From: Rhizophagus clarus
Lineage: Eukaryota; Glomeromycota; Glomeromycetes; Glomerales; Glomeraceae
Assembly: GCA_015698045.1 (NCBI GenBank)
Contig: BLAL01000239.1
Coordinates: 372,001-436,000, forward strand
DNA: 64,000 bases
Direction of reading: 5' to 3'
Below, piece by piece: positions 1 through 10,248 of the stretch. Positions within the stretch are counted from its first letter, which is position 1. Each line of letters opens with the position of its first letter. The position numbers were made by a program, and so were the translations under genes. The notes under the pieces were generated by a model. The model was not told the DNA's origin and did not search any database. It worked only from the letters and a program-made list of their open reading frames with translations.

Positions 1-2426
1 AACCTTTTTCATTGATTGGTGCAATTGTCGAAAGAATCTTTCTTAAAGAAGATGCAGAACAAGAAGATGTATTTTTTACATTAATTACAAACCCCACTGA
101 AGCTATAAGACGTTCTAATCGATTAAATATTATCAATAATTGTTTAAAAGACTTAGATACAAACATGGCAACTTTATGTTGTGATATTATTGAACAAGCG
201 TTCTTTATGAATAATGATTTAACAAACTTAGAACCCTTCTTTGGTCATGCTTTTGAAGCTTTATATAGAGAAGGAAATGGCGCTCCAGCATTGCAAAAGA
301 TCACTTCTATTGCTTACCTTAAAGAATTCGTTCGTCGATTCTGGGATAGCTTTATTCAAGAAGATAGGAATAGACCTATTGCATACAATATGATAGAGGA
401 AGACGATTTTGACGGTGGTGAATTAATCAATCTAATTAACAATTACATGAATCTTGCCCATCCTTTGATTTATTCTCTTAAAATGTACTTTTTAAGAGAT
501 TTACTCCAGAGAGATTTTTCAATAGATGACATCAGAAAATTTTGTGAAGCACAACAAAAAATTTTACCATGGCTTGGAAATTTCAATTGGGAAGATAAAA
601 AAAGTGAGATTGAAGACGAAATTAATCAGACTTTTGTCATGGATAAAAAATATCGAAGTGAAAATTTACCAAACTTATGGAGATTGATTGGTTTGTTTAA
701 TTTTGATGGCTTCCGTACTTATTATATGAGTGATTTGACAAGTAACAAAAAAAATTATCCATTCCTCTCAATATTCTTCAATTATGCTGAGAAATTGGAA
801 TTGCTAAAATATCTTTTGCCTATTGTAAAATTTGTTCAAATTTTACATTCCAAACTTGGGTATCAGTTAACAAGACAGAAAGCAAGAGAAATGAGTTTCA
901 GACAATTTATTGGAAGGGAATCTAATGACGGTGAAAATCACGAAATTTTCAATAATTTAAAAGCTGCTTTTGATGACTTTAGTAAAGGTTGGAATACAGT
1001 TTTGCCTTTTGTGAAACGATATCAATGTCATGAACTTCCAAGAGAAAAACCAAATATGACTTATAAACTTCCGGTCGTTTTCGGCTTAATGGAACCAAAG
1101 GATACAGGGATTTTTTTATGCGCGATCTTAAATTTCTTAATTAACTTACAAAATAAATTTTTGGAGGAAGTTATGTCATTGCCACCTGGAGCTTGCAGTT
1201 CTCTCAAATTTTTAGACGAACCAACATTTAATGTCGAACAAACTGTTTCATCAATTTCAAAGATAAATACACCTAATGGATATTATCTTCAATCTATGCG
1301 TATTGACCATACCTGTTCCGCAAATATCATAAATTTTGATTGGGATGATGAAATTCTAGCATATAGTCAAAGAAATCTAGCAGTTGCAAAAGGACAAGAT
1401 ATTATTTATGATTTGACAAAAATCGAAACGGAATTAGCGAATATTCTTGTTTTTGAAAAAGTTCACATAGAACCTCAACCAGAATTTCAGTTATACTTAG
1501 AACCTTTCCCATATCACATGGAACTGTTCCAAGGATGTATGAGGATTCTTAGTGATATTAAGAATTTAATAACTCAAGAACCAATACCTGCTGATAAAAT
1601 GAATCTATTACGTGTTTCTGAAAATTCCGGTTTACGACATGATTCGGAATCAGCTTTAGATAACGCATCAGAAATTTTATCATCATTGGAAATTCTCCTA
1701 TGTTTTGTTAAACGTACAGCAGCTGGAGATGGTGAGATACCTATTAAGGATTATGTTTCAAGATGGATGAAATTGTCTTCATTGGCTGCACATGATGGAT
1801 TCTCTAGATTCTTAAATATAGATTTACGACTTAAACACTTGGTGGCTTTATATGAATTCGTTGAAGAGCAAGTTGCTAATCTTAAAATCAAATATATTCA
1901 TGACAAATACAAAGCTCCACTTTCAGCAGAAATGAAAAACGCAATAAATCAGTCTGTGGATTTCGAACAGCAAACTATAATGAAAGAAATGATACCAGCA
2001 GAAGCATTTGCTTTAGCTTTAAAAAGATTCATGTTACGATTTTTAATCTTAGAAAATCAAAAAGAAATGGAGCCGTTATATGTTTATTTAACGGATAATT
2101 CATTAAATTTCTGGCCATCAACTATTCCGGAGGAACGTATCGATGCATTATTCCCCGACAATTTAATGGTTGCTAATACATATGATGCTTACGACTTTAC
2201 AATGAGAAGGATTGGGAGGTAAGAAATTTAATTGACACAAAATATGTGAACTCTTTTTTAATTAATAAAATATATCTTATATTTATTAATTTCTTAAGCA
2301 GCTGATAGGGACCCAAACCTTTTGTTCCTATACCTGTTGTTATCGAAAGTTTACCAGGAAATAGAAACAAACCAAAAAAATATAATAAATTTGATAGCAT
2401 TTAAAAACAGAAACTCTTGCTTTTGA
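1..2426 (+). CDS. RNF213/mysterin-like protein, C-terminal part (partial)
   Basis: An open frame runs from the window edge to a stop at 2220-2222, about 736 residues, with no start visible, so the gene begins upstream. The product resembles the C-terminal region of RNF213 (mysterin)-type giant AAA/E3 ubiquitin ligases. It is mostly helical and has stretches typical of that family, such as SLPPGACSSLKFL around residue 393 and a WDDEILAYSQRNLAVAKG segment followed by IIYDLTKIE around residue 450. The RING and AAA modules would lie upstream and are not in view. At the 3' end the stop overlaps a good donor (GAG|GTAAGA at 2218/2219). Splicing to an acceptor GATAG at 2304-2308 would keep the frame and add about 39 residues, ending at a TGA at 2424-2426; using CAG at 2298-2301 would end almost at once. 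Which end is used cannot be decided here. The family call is recognition by eye. Confidence 0.65.
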
Positions 2427-3493
2427 CATTAATTTATTTAAAAAATGTATTGGGAATTTTAGACCGTCTATTTATTGGATCGTAAATAAATAAACAAACA
2501 AATATTTTTTAATCAGGCAATAATTTTTAAATAAATAATTTCAGCCAAAGGTTAATTTGCTAGTTTTTTACTCCTAGTTGCGACTATTAATTACAATTTT
2601 CCTACAACTAAGTAAAACAGCTTACATAGTTTTCCGATTTTTAATCGGTTAAGGTCGTTTTCAACGTTTACTAAAATATAAGGATTCCAGACTTTCTGGT
2701 AAATATAACGAGTAAATTGGTATAAATTATAAAATGTTCGAATTTAAAATATCGATGGGAATTCGGACTATAGGGTTAATTTATTATAAGTTAGGAACAA
2801 AAGATTTGACAAACTTTGATTTCTTGCAGCTGTTACGACCTGGCCGATACTTATTTTCTCTTGTTTTGATATCGCTAAATCAATCACAAGAAGATATACT
2901 ATCAAGTGGAAGTATTACAATATAGATTACGTGATAATAATTCTATTCATTTAATGGCTTAATGGCTTATATTGTCAATCATTTTGTCAATCAGATAAAT
3001 ATTACACGACTTAGAATCTGAATAAATTTATTTGTTCGACCAATGCAGGAGTTGATCGTCAAAAAAAAAAAGGGACGAGCGTTAAAGAGGAGAAAATTTT
3101 ATTTCAACTTCTGTCATAAAAATAATATTGTTTCTTGGTATAACATAAAAAATGTTTTTTGAAAAAGGAAAATTTTTAGGGGAAAAATCTAATCGAAAAA
3201 AAATGGACAAGTTATCACGTGACCCGCTGAGATTTTTTTTTTTTAAAAAAAAAAAATATTGCTAAAAATGACAATTGATTGATATAATGACTTTATAAAT
3301 TTTAGGAAATTTAGACTTAAATATGTAAATAGATTTCTAAATAAGAGATCAAAGATCTAGAATTTTTAGAATTCTAAGAACAAAATTATTGAGAAAAAAT
3401 TTATCATAAATAGACGGTAAAGAGTCCTTTTATCATTTAAAAAAAAAAGATAACAATACTTTTATTAACCAATTTTTAAGTGAATCTGATTAA
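2427..3493. other. Intergenic, AT-rich, no gene seen
   Basis: No convincing coding frame. The short open frame at 2734-2925 has no recognisable domain and no splice context. A perfect T12A12 tract lies at 3233-3256, one of several such tracts in the window. Confidence 0.6.
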
Positions 3494-4522
3494 TTTTTAA
3501 CAATTGCTAGTTTCTTCTTCTTTAAAGTAATAATTGCACAAGTTCCCATTTATACATTTCAAGTAGAAACCGTTAATTATTATGTTAGTGGAGGAAATGG
3601 AATTCAAATTTATGTAGAAGAAAAAGGAGATCCAGAAAAAACCACAATTTTGTTCACGTCCGGTTATATGTCATCACGACTTGCTTGGAATCCATTATGG
3701 TATGATACAGAATTTAGCGAAAAATTTCATCTCGTCAGATGGGATTATCGAGGAGCAGGACGAAGTGATAAGCCTAGAGATGCTAAGGCGTACTCGCTTG
3801 AATTAAATGCTCAAGATCTTCAGGCCGTAATAACAAAAATTAAGAAAGATAAACCAAATAAAAAAATAATTACAGTTGGATGGTCATTTGGCACACCAAC
3901 AACTACGACATTTATGATAAATAATCCTGATATCAAAATTGATGGATTTATTTCAGTTGGAGGAATGATATTTCTCAATTTTACAGAACCGAATTTAAAT
4001 AATGATGAAATTTTGAAATATTCCATCGCATCAGTCGATCCAGATTATAAATTTTCAACAATCGTTTATGGATTAAATGGGTATTCGAATTATAGAACTT
4101 TTAAACCAGTTTCTGATCAATATCGCGCTTTTAAGCTTGGTGAATCTGTTCTTATACCACCTGAATATCGAAAATTTGATGCTAAATGTGAGTAATAATA
4201 TTATTTTTAAAAGATCAAATGATTATTATATTATTAACTAATTATTATAATTCTAGCATTTGATTATAGGGATTTCTTTAGTTCTTTAAATATTCCAACG
4301 TTAAATCTTATCGGGGAGAAAGATAAATTAGTTACGCTTGAACATAGTTTACAATTTGCAAGTCTTGCTAAAAATGGGAAAAAAATCGTTTATAAAGATA
4401 TTGGTCATTCTCCACCATGGGAAGACACCAAATCGGTTGTTAGAGATATTACGGATTTTGCCCAATATTTAATTTTTTTTTTTTTTAAAAAAAAAAAAAA
4501 TTTCTTTGTTATTAATATTTAG
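3494..4522 (+). CDS. Alpha/beta hydrolase fold protein (5' end uncertain)
   Basis: Two exons, about 3494-4187 and 4257-4522, are joined across a 69-bp intron with donor GTGAGT and acceptor TTCTAG. The product is a typical alpha/beta hydrolase: strand and oxyanion region TILFTSGYM, a WDYRGAGRSDKP motif, nucleophile elbow GWSFG (Ser), acid GEKDKLV (Asp) and catalytic GHSPPWE (His) near the C-terminus. The catalytic triad is therefore complete. The frame is open from 3494 but has no ATG before the conserved part; the first residues are hydrophobic (ASFFFFKVIIAQV), which could be a signal peptide whose start codon is lost or lies in an upstream exon. The frame ends by reading through a T14A14 tract, giving an odd Phe/Lys tail that is unlikely to be ancestral. 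The substrate cannot be told from sequence. Confidence 0.75.
4473..4500. repeat. T14A14 palindromic tract
   Basis: A run of 14 T followed directly by 14 A lies inside the last codons of the hydrolase frame. Similar T(n)A(n) tracts lie at 3233-3256, 25831-25854, 26855-26882, 41403-41425, 41884-41907 and 61627-61655. Confidence 0.8.
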
Positions 4523-5520
4523 GATTGTTATCCATTATTTATTATAAAAAATCTTGTAATCATGTATTAGAATTCTCTGCAGTTAGTGCAGTACTTGTTT
4601 AATGTTTACTATTGTTTATTTATTCTAAAAAACGTGGAGTAATAAAAATATCGAATCTTGAATATCCTGAATATCCTGAATATCCCCTGTTTAATGAGAT
4701 TTTTAGGTAAGGTTTGAAACGAGTTTTTATTATTATCTTCTTTGTTACATAAACAACTTTCAGGTATTTAAACATAACTTTTATGGAATATAATAGAATG
4801 ATGTGAAACTTCGTTATACATATACGTACTTATACATATAATATATATTTAGGAATGAAACGCAAAAAAAATAATCAAAATTTTTTTATCCAATCGTTTA
4901 AAATACGGAAAATTTTTTTAGGCTATCCAGAAAGTTTAAAATATTTTAAAATAGTGGTTTTGGATTTAAATGAGTTTTAGAATTTTAATTTTAAGTTTCA
5001 AAAAAAAAAATGGAACAATCTAAAAAAATTTTTTTTTAGAAATTTGATCGTCACTCGAACAATAAGAATTTTTGGTGGTACTATTGTACTATTGTTTAAT
5101 TACTTTTTTAACTTAATAAATAAATATGCAAGAATTACGTATCAATTTGATCGACAAAGCGCAGTAAATTGTAAATATTATTCATATATTAAAGACAATC
5201 CTGAAAATTTTTTAGGTAATTAATAATTAATATTTTATCCTATCTTAAATATGATAATGAATGAACGTATAAATGGTAATAAACGCATCGAGTTGTCTCG
5301 ATATCCATTATTAGAAATGAGCGACCTTCTATAGTTTTGGCACGTATAAATATGCTTCAACGCGACGAAGATTTCTCTCAACAAAAAATTCAAAATATTT
5401 AAAAAAAAGAATAATAAAAACAAATATATAAAAAGCCCAAAGCAAATACCTAAAAACCAAAAATCAAATTTCTTCTTTTTTCCTCAAATAAAACTAAAAC
5501 TCTTTAATAAAAAAAACATC
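4523..5520. other. Intergenic; short AATATCCTG repeat and BTB gene promoter region
   Basis: No coding region is visible. Around 4660-4690 a 9-bp motif AATATCCTG is repeated about three times. The distal part leads into the 5' flank of the BTB gene. Confidence 0.5.
5425..5435 (+). promoter_or_regulatory. TATA-like box upstream of the BTB gene
   Basis: TATATAAAAAG lies about 90 bp before the ATG at 5521. In such AT-rich DNA this match is weak evidence alone, but its position suits a core promoter. Confidence 0.3.
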
Positions 5521-5931
5521 ATGTCTGTTGTTGAAGGAATCCCAGCTCCTTATTACGTTTCTTGTTTACATGAAGAAGCACGAAGTTATTACAATAATAA
5601 AAATAATGCATTTGAATTGCGAGTAAACGGCATTGATAGATCATTTTTCGTACATTTAGAATACCTTACCTCTCAATCAACATTCTTTCGAGATCATTGT
5701 ACCAACGTAAAAGAAGGTGATCTAGTGGTAATTGATGTACCATCTCCCGAAACTTTTGAACCAATTATTGAATATTTATATTTTGGAAATGGTGATAAAT
5801 GGTATGATACCATGACTATTGATAATTATAATGATGTTTGGCATAACGTCGAATACCTCGGTTTAGATGATAACGCTAGATCTATTTGTTTTGCATTTTA
5901 CCAAGCCAATCAATCCAGTTTAGAGGCATAG
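5521..5931 (+). CDS. BTB/POZ domain protein, single exon
   Basis: A 136-residue intron-free ORF starts at ATG 5521 after an A/C-rich leader. Residues about 30-110 form a BTB/POZ fold: FELRVNGIDRSFFVHLEYL (strand and first helix, with the His-x-x-x-Leu type contact), then SQSTFFRDHC, a DLVVIDVPSPETFEPIIEYL segment and the short helix pair that ends the domain. There is no BACK, Kelch, TLDc or MATH module, so the protein is essentially a stand-alone BTB domain. The family normally mediates dimerisation and Cullin-3 binding; here a dimerisation or adaptor role is inferred only. A pyrimidine-rich 3' flank with AATAAAA-like sequence follows at about 6239. Confidence 0.8.
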   Translation: MSVVEGIPAPYYVSCLHEEARSYYNNKNNAFELRVNGIDRSFFVHLEYLTSQSTFFRDHCTNVKEGDLVVIDVPSPETFEPIIEYLYFGNGDKWYDTMTIDNYNDVWHNVEYLGLDDNARSICFAFYQANQSSLEA

Positions 5932-6499
5932 GAAAAAATTCATAGAAGAATTTACTAGAATAGATATATCTATACAAAAAAAGTAACCCTTATTTTCACC
6001 TAGTTCTGCAATTGTAATTTTACTCACATAGTTTCACAATCAAAAAAAAAAGAAAAAAAATACCTTTAAAAAAAAAAGACATTTTCGCATAAATTCACGC
6101 TCTTAATTTCATCAGATCGTTAAAAAAATTAGTTTTTTTCACGTTTATTAATTTTACTTTTCTTTTCTTTATTTTTTTTCTTATTTGTAATTTTTTTTTT
6201 ATATTTTTCTTTTCATTTTTTTTTCCTGCACTTAAATACAATAAAATTCTATATTGTTTAAAAATAACTTTATTTTTCTTTTTTATTTTTTAAAATATTA
6301 TTCAAAATATTATTTTAACAAGTACAACAATTATATGCATAGGACAGTTAGGTCACCCCTGCGGTCTCTGGACCAATGAAAGTTTCGTAATATTGGTAAC
6401 GTAAAAGAAATAAAATAAGGAAGTAAAAAAACATTTTGTGATAAATATTTTGGTCGAAATGACATTGATGATATAATGATATAAATGAAATATTAGTTG
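5932..6499. other. Intergenic, 3' flank of BTB gene
   Basis: A T-rich 3' flank holds a possible polyadenylation signal near 6239. Nothing else is recognised up to the foldback element. Confidence 0.5.
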
Positions 6500-7446
6500 T
6501 ACAGCTATGGAAAACCGTTTTATGTCAAAAGTCTGCTGATTTTCAACAGGCCCCCTGTGATTTTTAGCAGGGAGTCTGCTGTTTTACAGCACACCCCCCG
6601 CTGTTTTCTGCAGGTGCCTCTGCTGTTTTACAGCAGGTCCCCTGCTGTTATTGTAGCAGGTGATGTGTTGTACAAACAAATCAGCACAAAACTGCCTTTT
6701 GCAATAGTTTTACCAACCGGTTGGAAAATTATAACTAAATTTAGTAATTTATGGATAAATTTGGAAATTTTTGCAGACCTTCTGGTTTGTAGGATAAAAA
6801 TTCAATTTTATCACAAAAATATTGAACTTTACTTAAAATTAATTCTAGGCAAATAAATTAAATTTAAAAGCCATTTTATAAGCATAGAAATATTATTAAA
6901 TTTAATTATAAGCAGAAAATAAATATACAATTAGTAAATTCTTAAGAAAAATGAATTCATGTTGCATTATGTGACATGATTTTTCTAAAATTAAAAGAGA
7001 ATCTACTAATTGTACAATGACATTTATTTTCTGCTAACTAAATTTAACACTATTTCAATATTTTATGAAATGTCTTGAATTTAAATTTATAAAAATTTGT
7101 TTATCTAACATTAATTTTTAAATGAAGTTTGTTCAATGTTTTTTGTGATAAAATTGAATTTTTATCCTACAATCAAAAGATCCGCAAAAATTTCCAAATT
7201 TATTCATGAACTACTAAATTTAGTTATAATTTTCCAACCGGTTGGTAAAACTATTGCAAAAGGCAGTTTGTTTGTACAACCCATCACCTGCTGCAATAAC
7301 AGCAGGGGACCTGCTGTAAAATAACGGGACACCTGCAGAAAACAGCAGGGGGTGTGCTGTAAAACAGCAGACTCCCTGCTAAAAATCACAGGGGGTCTGT
7401 TGAAAATCAGCAGACTTTTGACATAGAACGGTTTGCCATATACAGC
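6500..7446. mobile_element. Foldback (long-TIR) non-autonomous element with TACAGC target duplication
   Basis: The segment 6506-7440 is almost entirely an inverted repeat: two arms of about 465 bp meet near 6970. The outer ends read TATGGAAAACCGTTTTATGT on the left and, on the opposite strand, TATGGCAAACCGTTCTATGT on the right. Both flanks carry TACAGC (6500-6505 and 7441-7446), a 6-bp target duplication that fixes the ends. The first 180 bp of each arm are packed with CTGCTGTTTTACAGCAG-like mini-palindromes, so each arm can itself fold into several hairpins. The ORFs inside (for example 6497-6856 and 7204-7452) are mirror images of each other and are not genes. The element encodes no transposase; its superfamily is not clear from the ends. 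Confidence 0.85.
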
Positions 7447-8337
7447 AAGCATATCACGAAGTAATTGACGAACAAAAATAACAATGATCTTCTGGAAAAC
7501 AAAAACGAGAAGAGAGATTATAAATAAAAAATAAATTAATTAACAAAAGGTAAATTCTTATGGTTTTATTGAGGTGTGACATAGTAAAATGGTTACTAAT
7601 ATATAGGCACAGCAACTAATCAACTAATCGTCAGAACATATGGTGTAGTTATTAAGTTAATAGAGGAAAAAAAATATTAAATTTTTTAAAACAAAAATTT
7701 TTCATGATAATGATGATATAATATCATAAACTGATTACATAAGATTTAGCTACTTTAGTTGTTAATACTATATTTACTAATTTGAGTCAACATAACTTCG
7801 TATTTTTGCCTTTCATCATAAATTAATTTCTTATCATCATAAATTAATTTTAAAATTTCTGTGTTAATATCTTTTGTATTACAGCAAATTGTAATTTATG
7901 TCGGTTAATCAAGCTTACTTTAAATGGGAAGAAAATTAAAAAGAACGGAGTGAAATATTTTATTTCATTTACAATGTGCTATGCATTAAAATGGGTCAGT
8001 TTACAAATGCAATTCTAATGCACAACAGTACTGGACCTTAATAAATACAATCTTGCCATATCATCTTCATGTTGAAAAATTCACAGTTCAAATAACTCGT
8101 CATGCTAACTGCTATGTTAATAACCCAAGTATATCGTAATTAAAAATATATTAAAATTTGTAAAAAATCAAAACTCAACTATAATTTCTATAATGTCTTT
8201 TGAAATTGCATCAATTCGACAAGCAATCTAAGATATACAGTATAAACTCTTAATCTTGGTACCAACTCAAATTATTTGTATATATCGCAATATCAAAACA
8301 TTTAAATGTCAATCAAGAATATGCAACCTCAAATCTG
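7447..8337. other. Intergenic, no gene seen
   Basis: AT-rich sequence without coding signals. It is the 3' flank of the minus-strand bromodomain-nuclease copy 1. Confidence 0.5.
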
Positions 8338-10248
8338 CTAAATCTTATTATATGAATAATTAGACATTACTTCTTCAACAGGCCTCCATAATATACGACG
8401 AAAACCAATTACCAAAATAACAAATCCTTTTAGCTCATTAGGGTTTGATTTGGTTATTTTAACTCTCTTATCAAATATTCCTGAACTAAAATAATCCGTG
8501 GGTTTTCCCTGTGCAATTACGTTCATATATGATTTTAATTGATTAATTCCTTTTTCTAATGTTTCACTTATAGTTATCTGGTTCATTTTATTATGTTCTT
8601 TGGACCAAAATGAATATGGTCTATTCAATAAAAGTTCTTCATTTTCCTTTGCTAAAGTTTTATCCAAATCTTTCAAATCATTTGTACCATACTCATCTTT
8701 TTGTTTTTTTATCAAGCCAACTAATGAAACATATTTTAATTCCAAACTAATATTGTAGTCACCTGCACCTTTTACTACAAAAATATCTAAATATCCAAAA
8801 CGACCGGATCCTTTCTGTTTTTTACCATCCATTACTAAAGAAAGTTCTGGTATTCGATATATTTGTGGTAAAAGGCCTTCAACAATTGCTTGGAGAACAG
8901 GCTCATTCATAGAAGATAAAGACATCTGTGATCTTGATAATAAAGATGTCTTTAAATTTTTTATAAAGGGTATAATGTTGCCTGCAACAAGATTTTTATA
9001 TGCTAAAGTGGCATAAAGAGCATTATTAATAACATCTTTAAATACTAAATCATTTTTATTTTGTTCTAAGATTCGGATTTGTTTTGCTATATGATCTAAT
9101 AAATAATCATTAAATATAAATTATTATGATAAATATAAAATAATAATTAATTATTATAACTTACCAGTGGATAAATCAACATCATCATCATGTACTCTTT
9201 TTAATTCTACTTTTTGTTGATTTATATTTTTTTCAGTTAAAACTTTAGTTTTATTAGTAGGTGAATCAATATCATCATTATCTTGCATTCTTTTTGATAC
9301 TTTCTTTTGAGTTTTTTCAGCCCATATTTCAATAAAAACTGATTCTACTTCTTTTCCTAAATGAAATAACTTACTATCTGTATCATTGTATATATAGCAA
9401 TTGTGGAATATAAGTTGCATATCTTTTTTAAATTCTTCAATGTTTGTATATTCATCATTATCCAATTTTGAATTTATAGTAAATATATCCATTGGATTCT
9501 TTATAATTTTGTTAGTTTTTTCAGTAAGTTTGTAAAATGGATTAATATTGGATTTACTTTCAAGTTCATGAAGAATATTGTAACAAAAGTTAGTAGTTTG
9601 ATTATTAATATCAGCATCGGAAGTATCTTTAGTAGTAGGAATCTTGTCAATAATAGTAGGTTCTAGATTTTCTTTATATTCTTTAATAATTTCTTGCCAG
9701 AATATTTCCAATAATTTGGCATGGCGTAATTGTTCTTTAATTACCTGTTGTAAGAAGAATTATTAGTAGTGCATCATTTTCTATTTAGTGATTAAAGAAG
9801 GTACATAGCCAATTCCTCCTCCAGAATTAGCAGACTTTATCAACAACAAAGTAAAGGCACCTGAACTGAGGGATTGGGTTGGTTACCAAGCTGTCAAATC
9901 CAGTAATTCCCCCAAGGCAGCCGAAACCATCTCAGGGGTTACCTTACTTTGCAAAATAAAAAAAAACACACCTTGGTTTTTAAATCAGGAATATCTTTTC
10001 CTTCAAATAAAAAATTAGAAAACCAAAGATTATCAATATCTTTCAAATTTGAAGTTGTAATTGAAGCAAAAATAATATCACGATGACTGATCAAAAACCC
10101 ATAAAATGATGATTGCTTATTTTGCTTTTTTAAATAAGAGATAAGAACTAGAAGATGAAAAATTAGTTAGTTGTTAATTTACAAGTAAAAATACTGGTTG
10201 TATTTTTGACTTACTATTTTGTCCAAAGTAGTTTTCAGATGCATTCAT
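8338..10248 (-). CDS. Bromodomain plus PD-(D/E)XK-type nuclease protein, copy 1 (intact)
   Basis: Four exons on the minus strand are 10215-10248, 9972-10147, 9165-9744 and 8338-9095. All junctions keep frame and give 515 residues from ATG 10248. Residues about 120-214 are a bromodomain: NPMDIFTINSKL (ZA loop and helix A), EFKKDMQLIFHNCYIYND with the acetyl-lysine-binding Asn in YND, then a GKEVESVF C helix. Basic stretches follow (KRMQ, ELKRVHDDD). Residues about 300-510 look like a PD-(D/E)XK nuclease: Glu in AIVEGLL, Asp in GYLDIFV, the E-x-K pair in LELKY and Gln in QLKSYM, ending GFRRILWRP. The first 70 residues form a helical N-domain shared with copies 2 and 3. Expected site is the nucleus, on acetylated chromatin; cleavage activity is inferred. 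Intron 2 contains a conserved block also found in the other two copies. Confidence 0.8.
9745..9971 (-). repeat. Intron 2 of copy 1 with conserved embedded element
   Basis: The intron runs from GTGTGT to CAACAG. About 175 bp of it (9792-9967) is shared with intron 2 of copies 2 and 3; the 45 bp containing CTGCTAATTCTGGAGGAGG are identical between copy 1 and the much more diverged copy 3. Read on the plus strand the block ends in an A-rich tail (CAAAATAAAAAAA), as a SINE would, and has an open frame containing PIPPPELADFINNK. On the gene strand it can be read as SANSGGGIGYVPSL. Confidence 0.7.

Noticed and set aside
6497..7452. ORFs of 119, 62 and 82 residues in the foldback element
   Set aside because: They are mirror images across the inverted repeat arms and reflect the CAGCAG palindromes, not genes.
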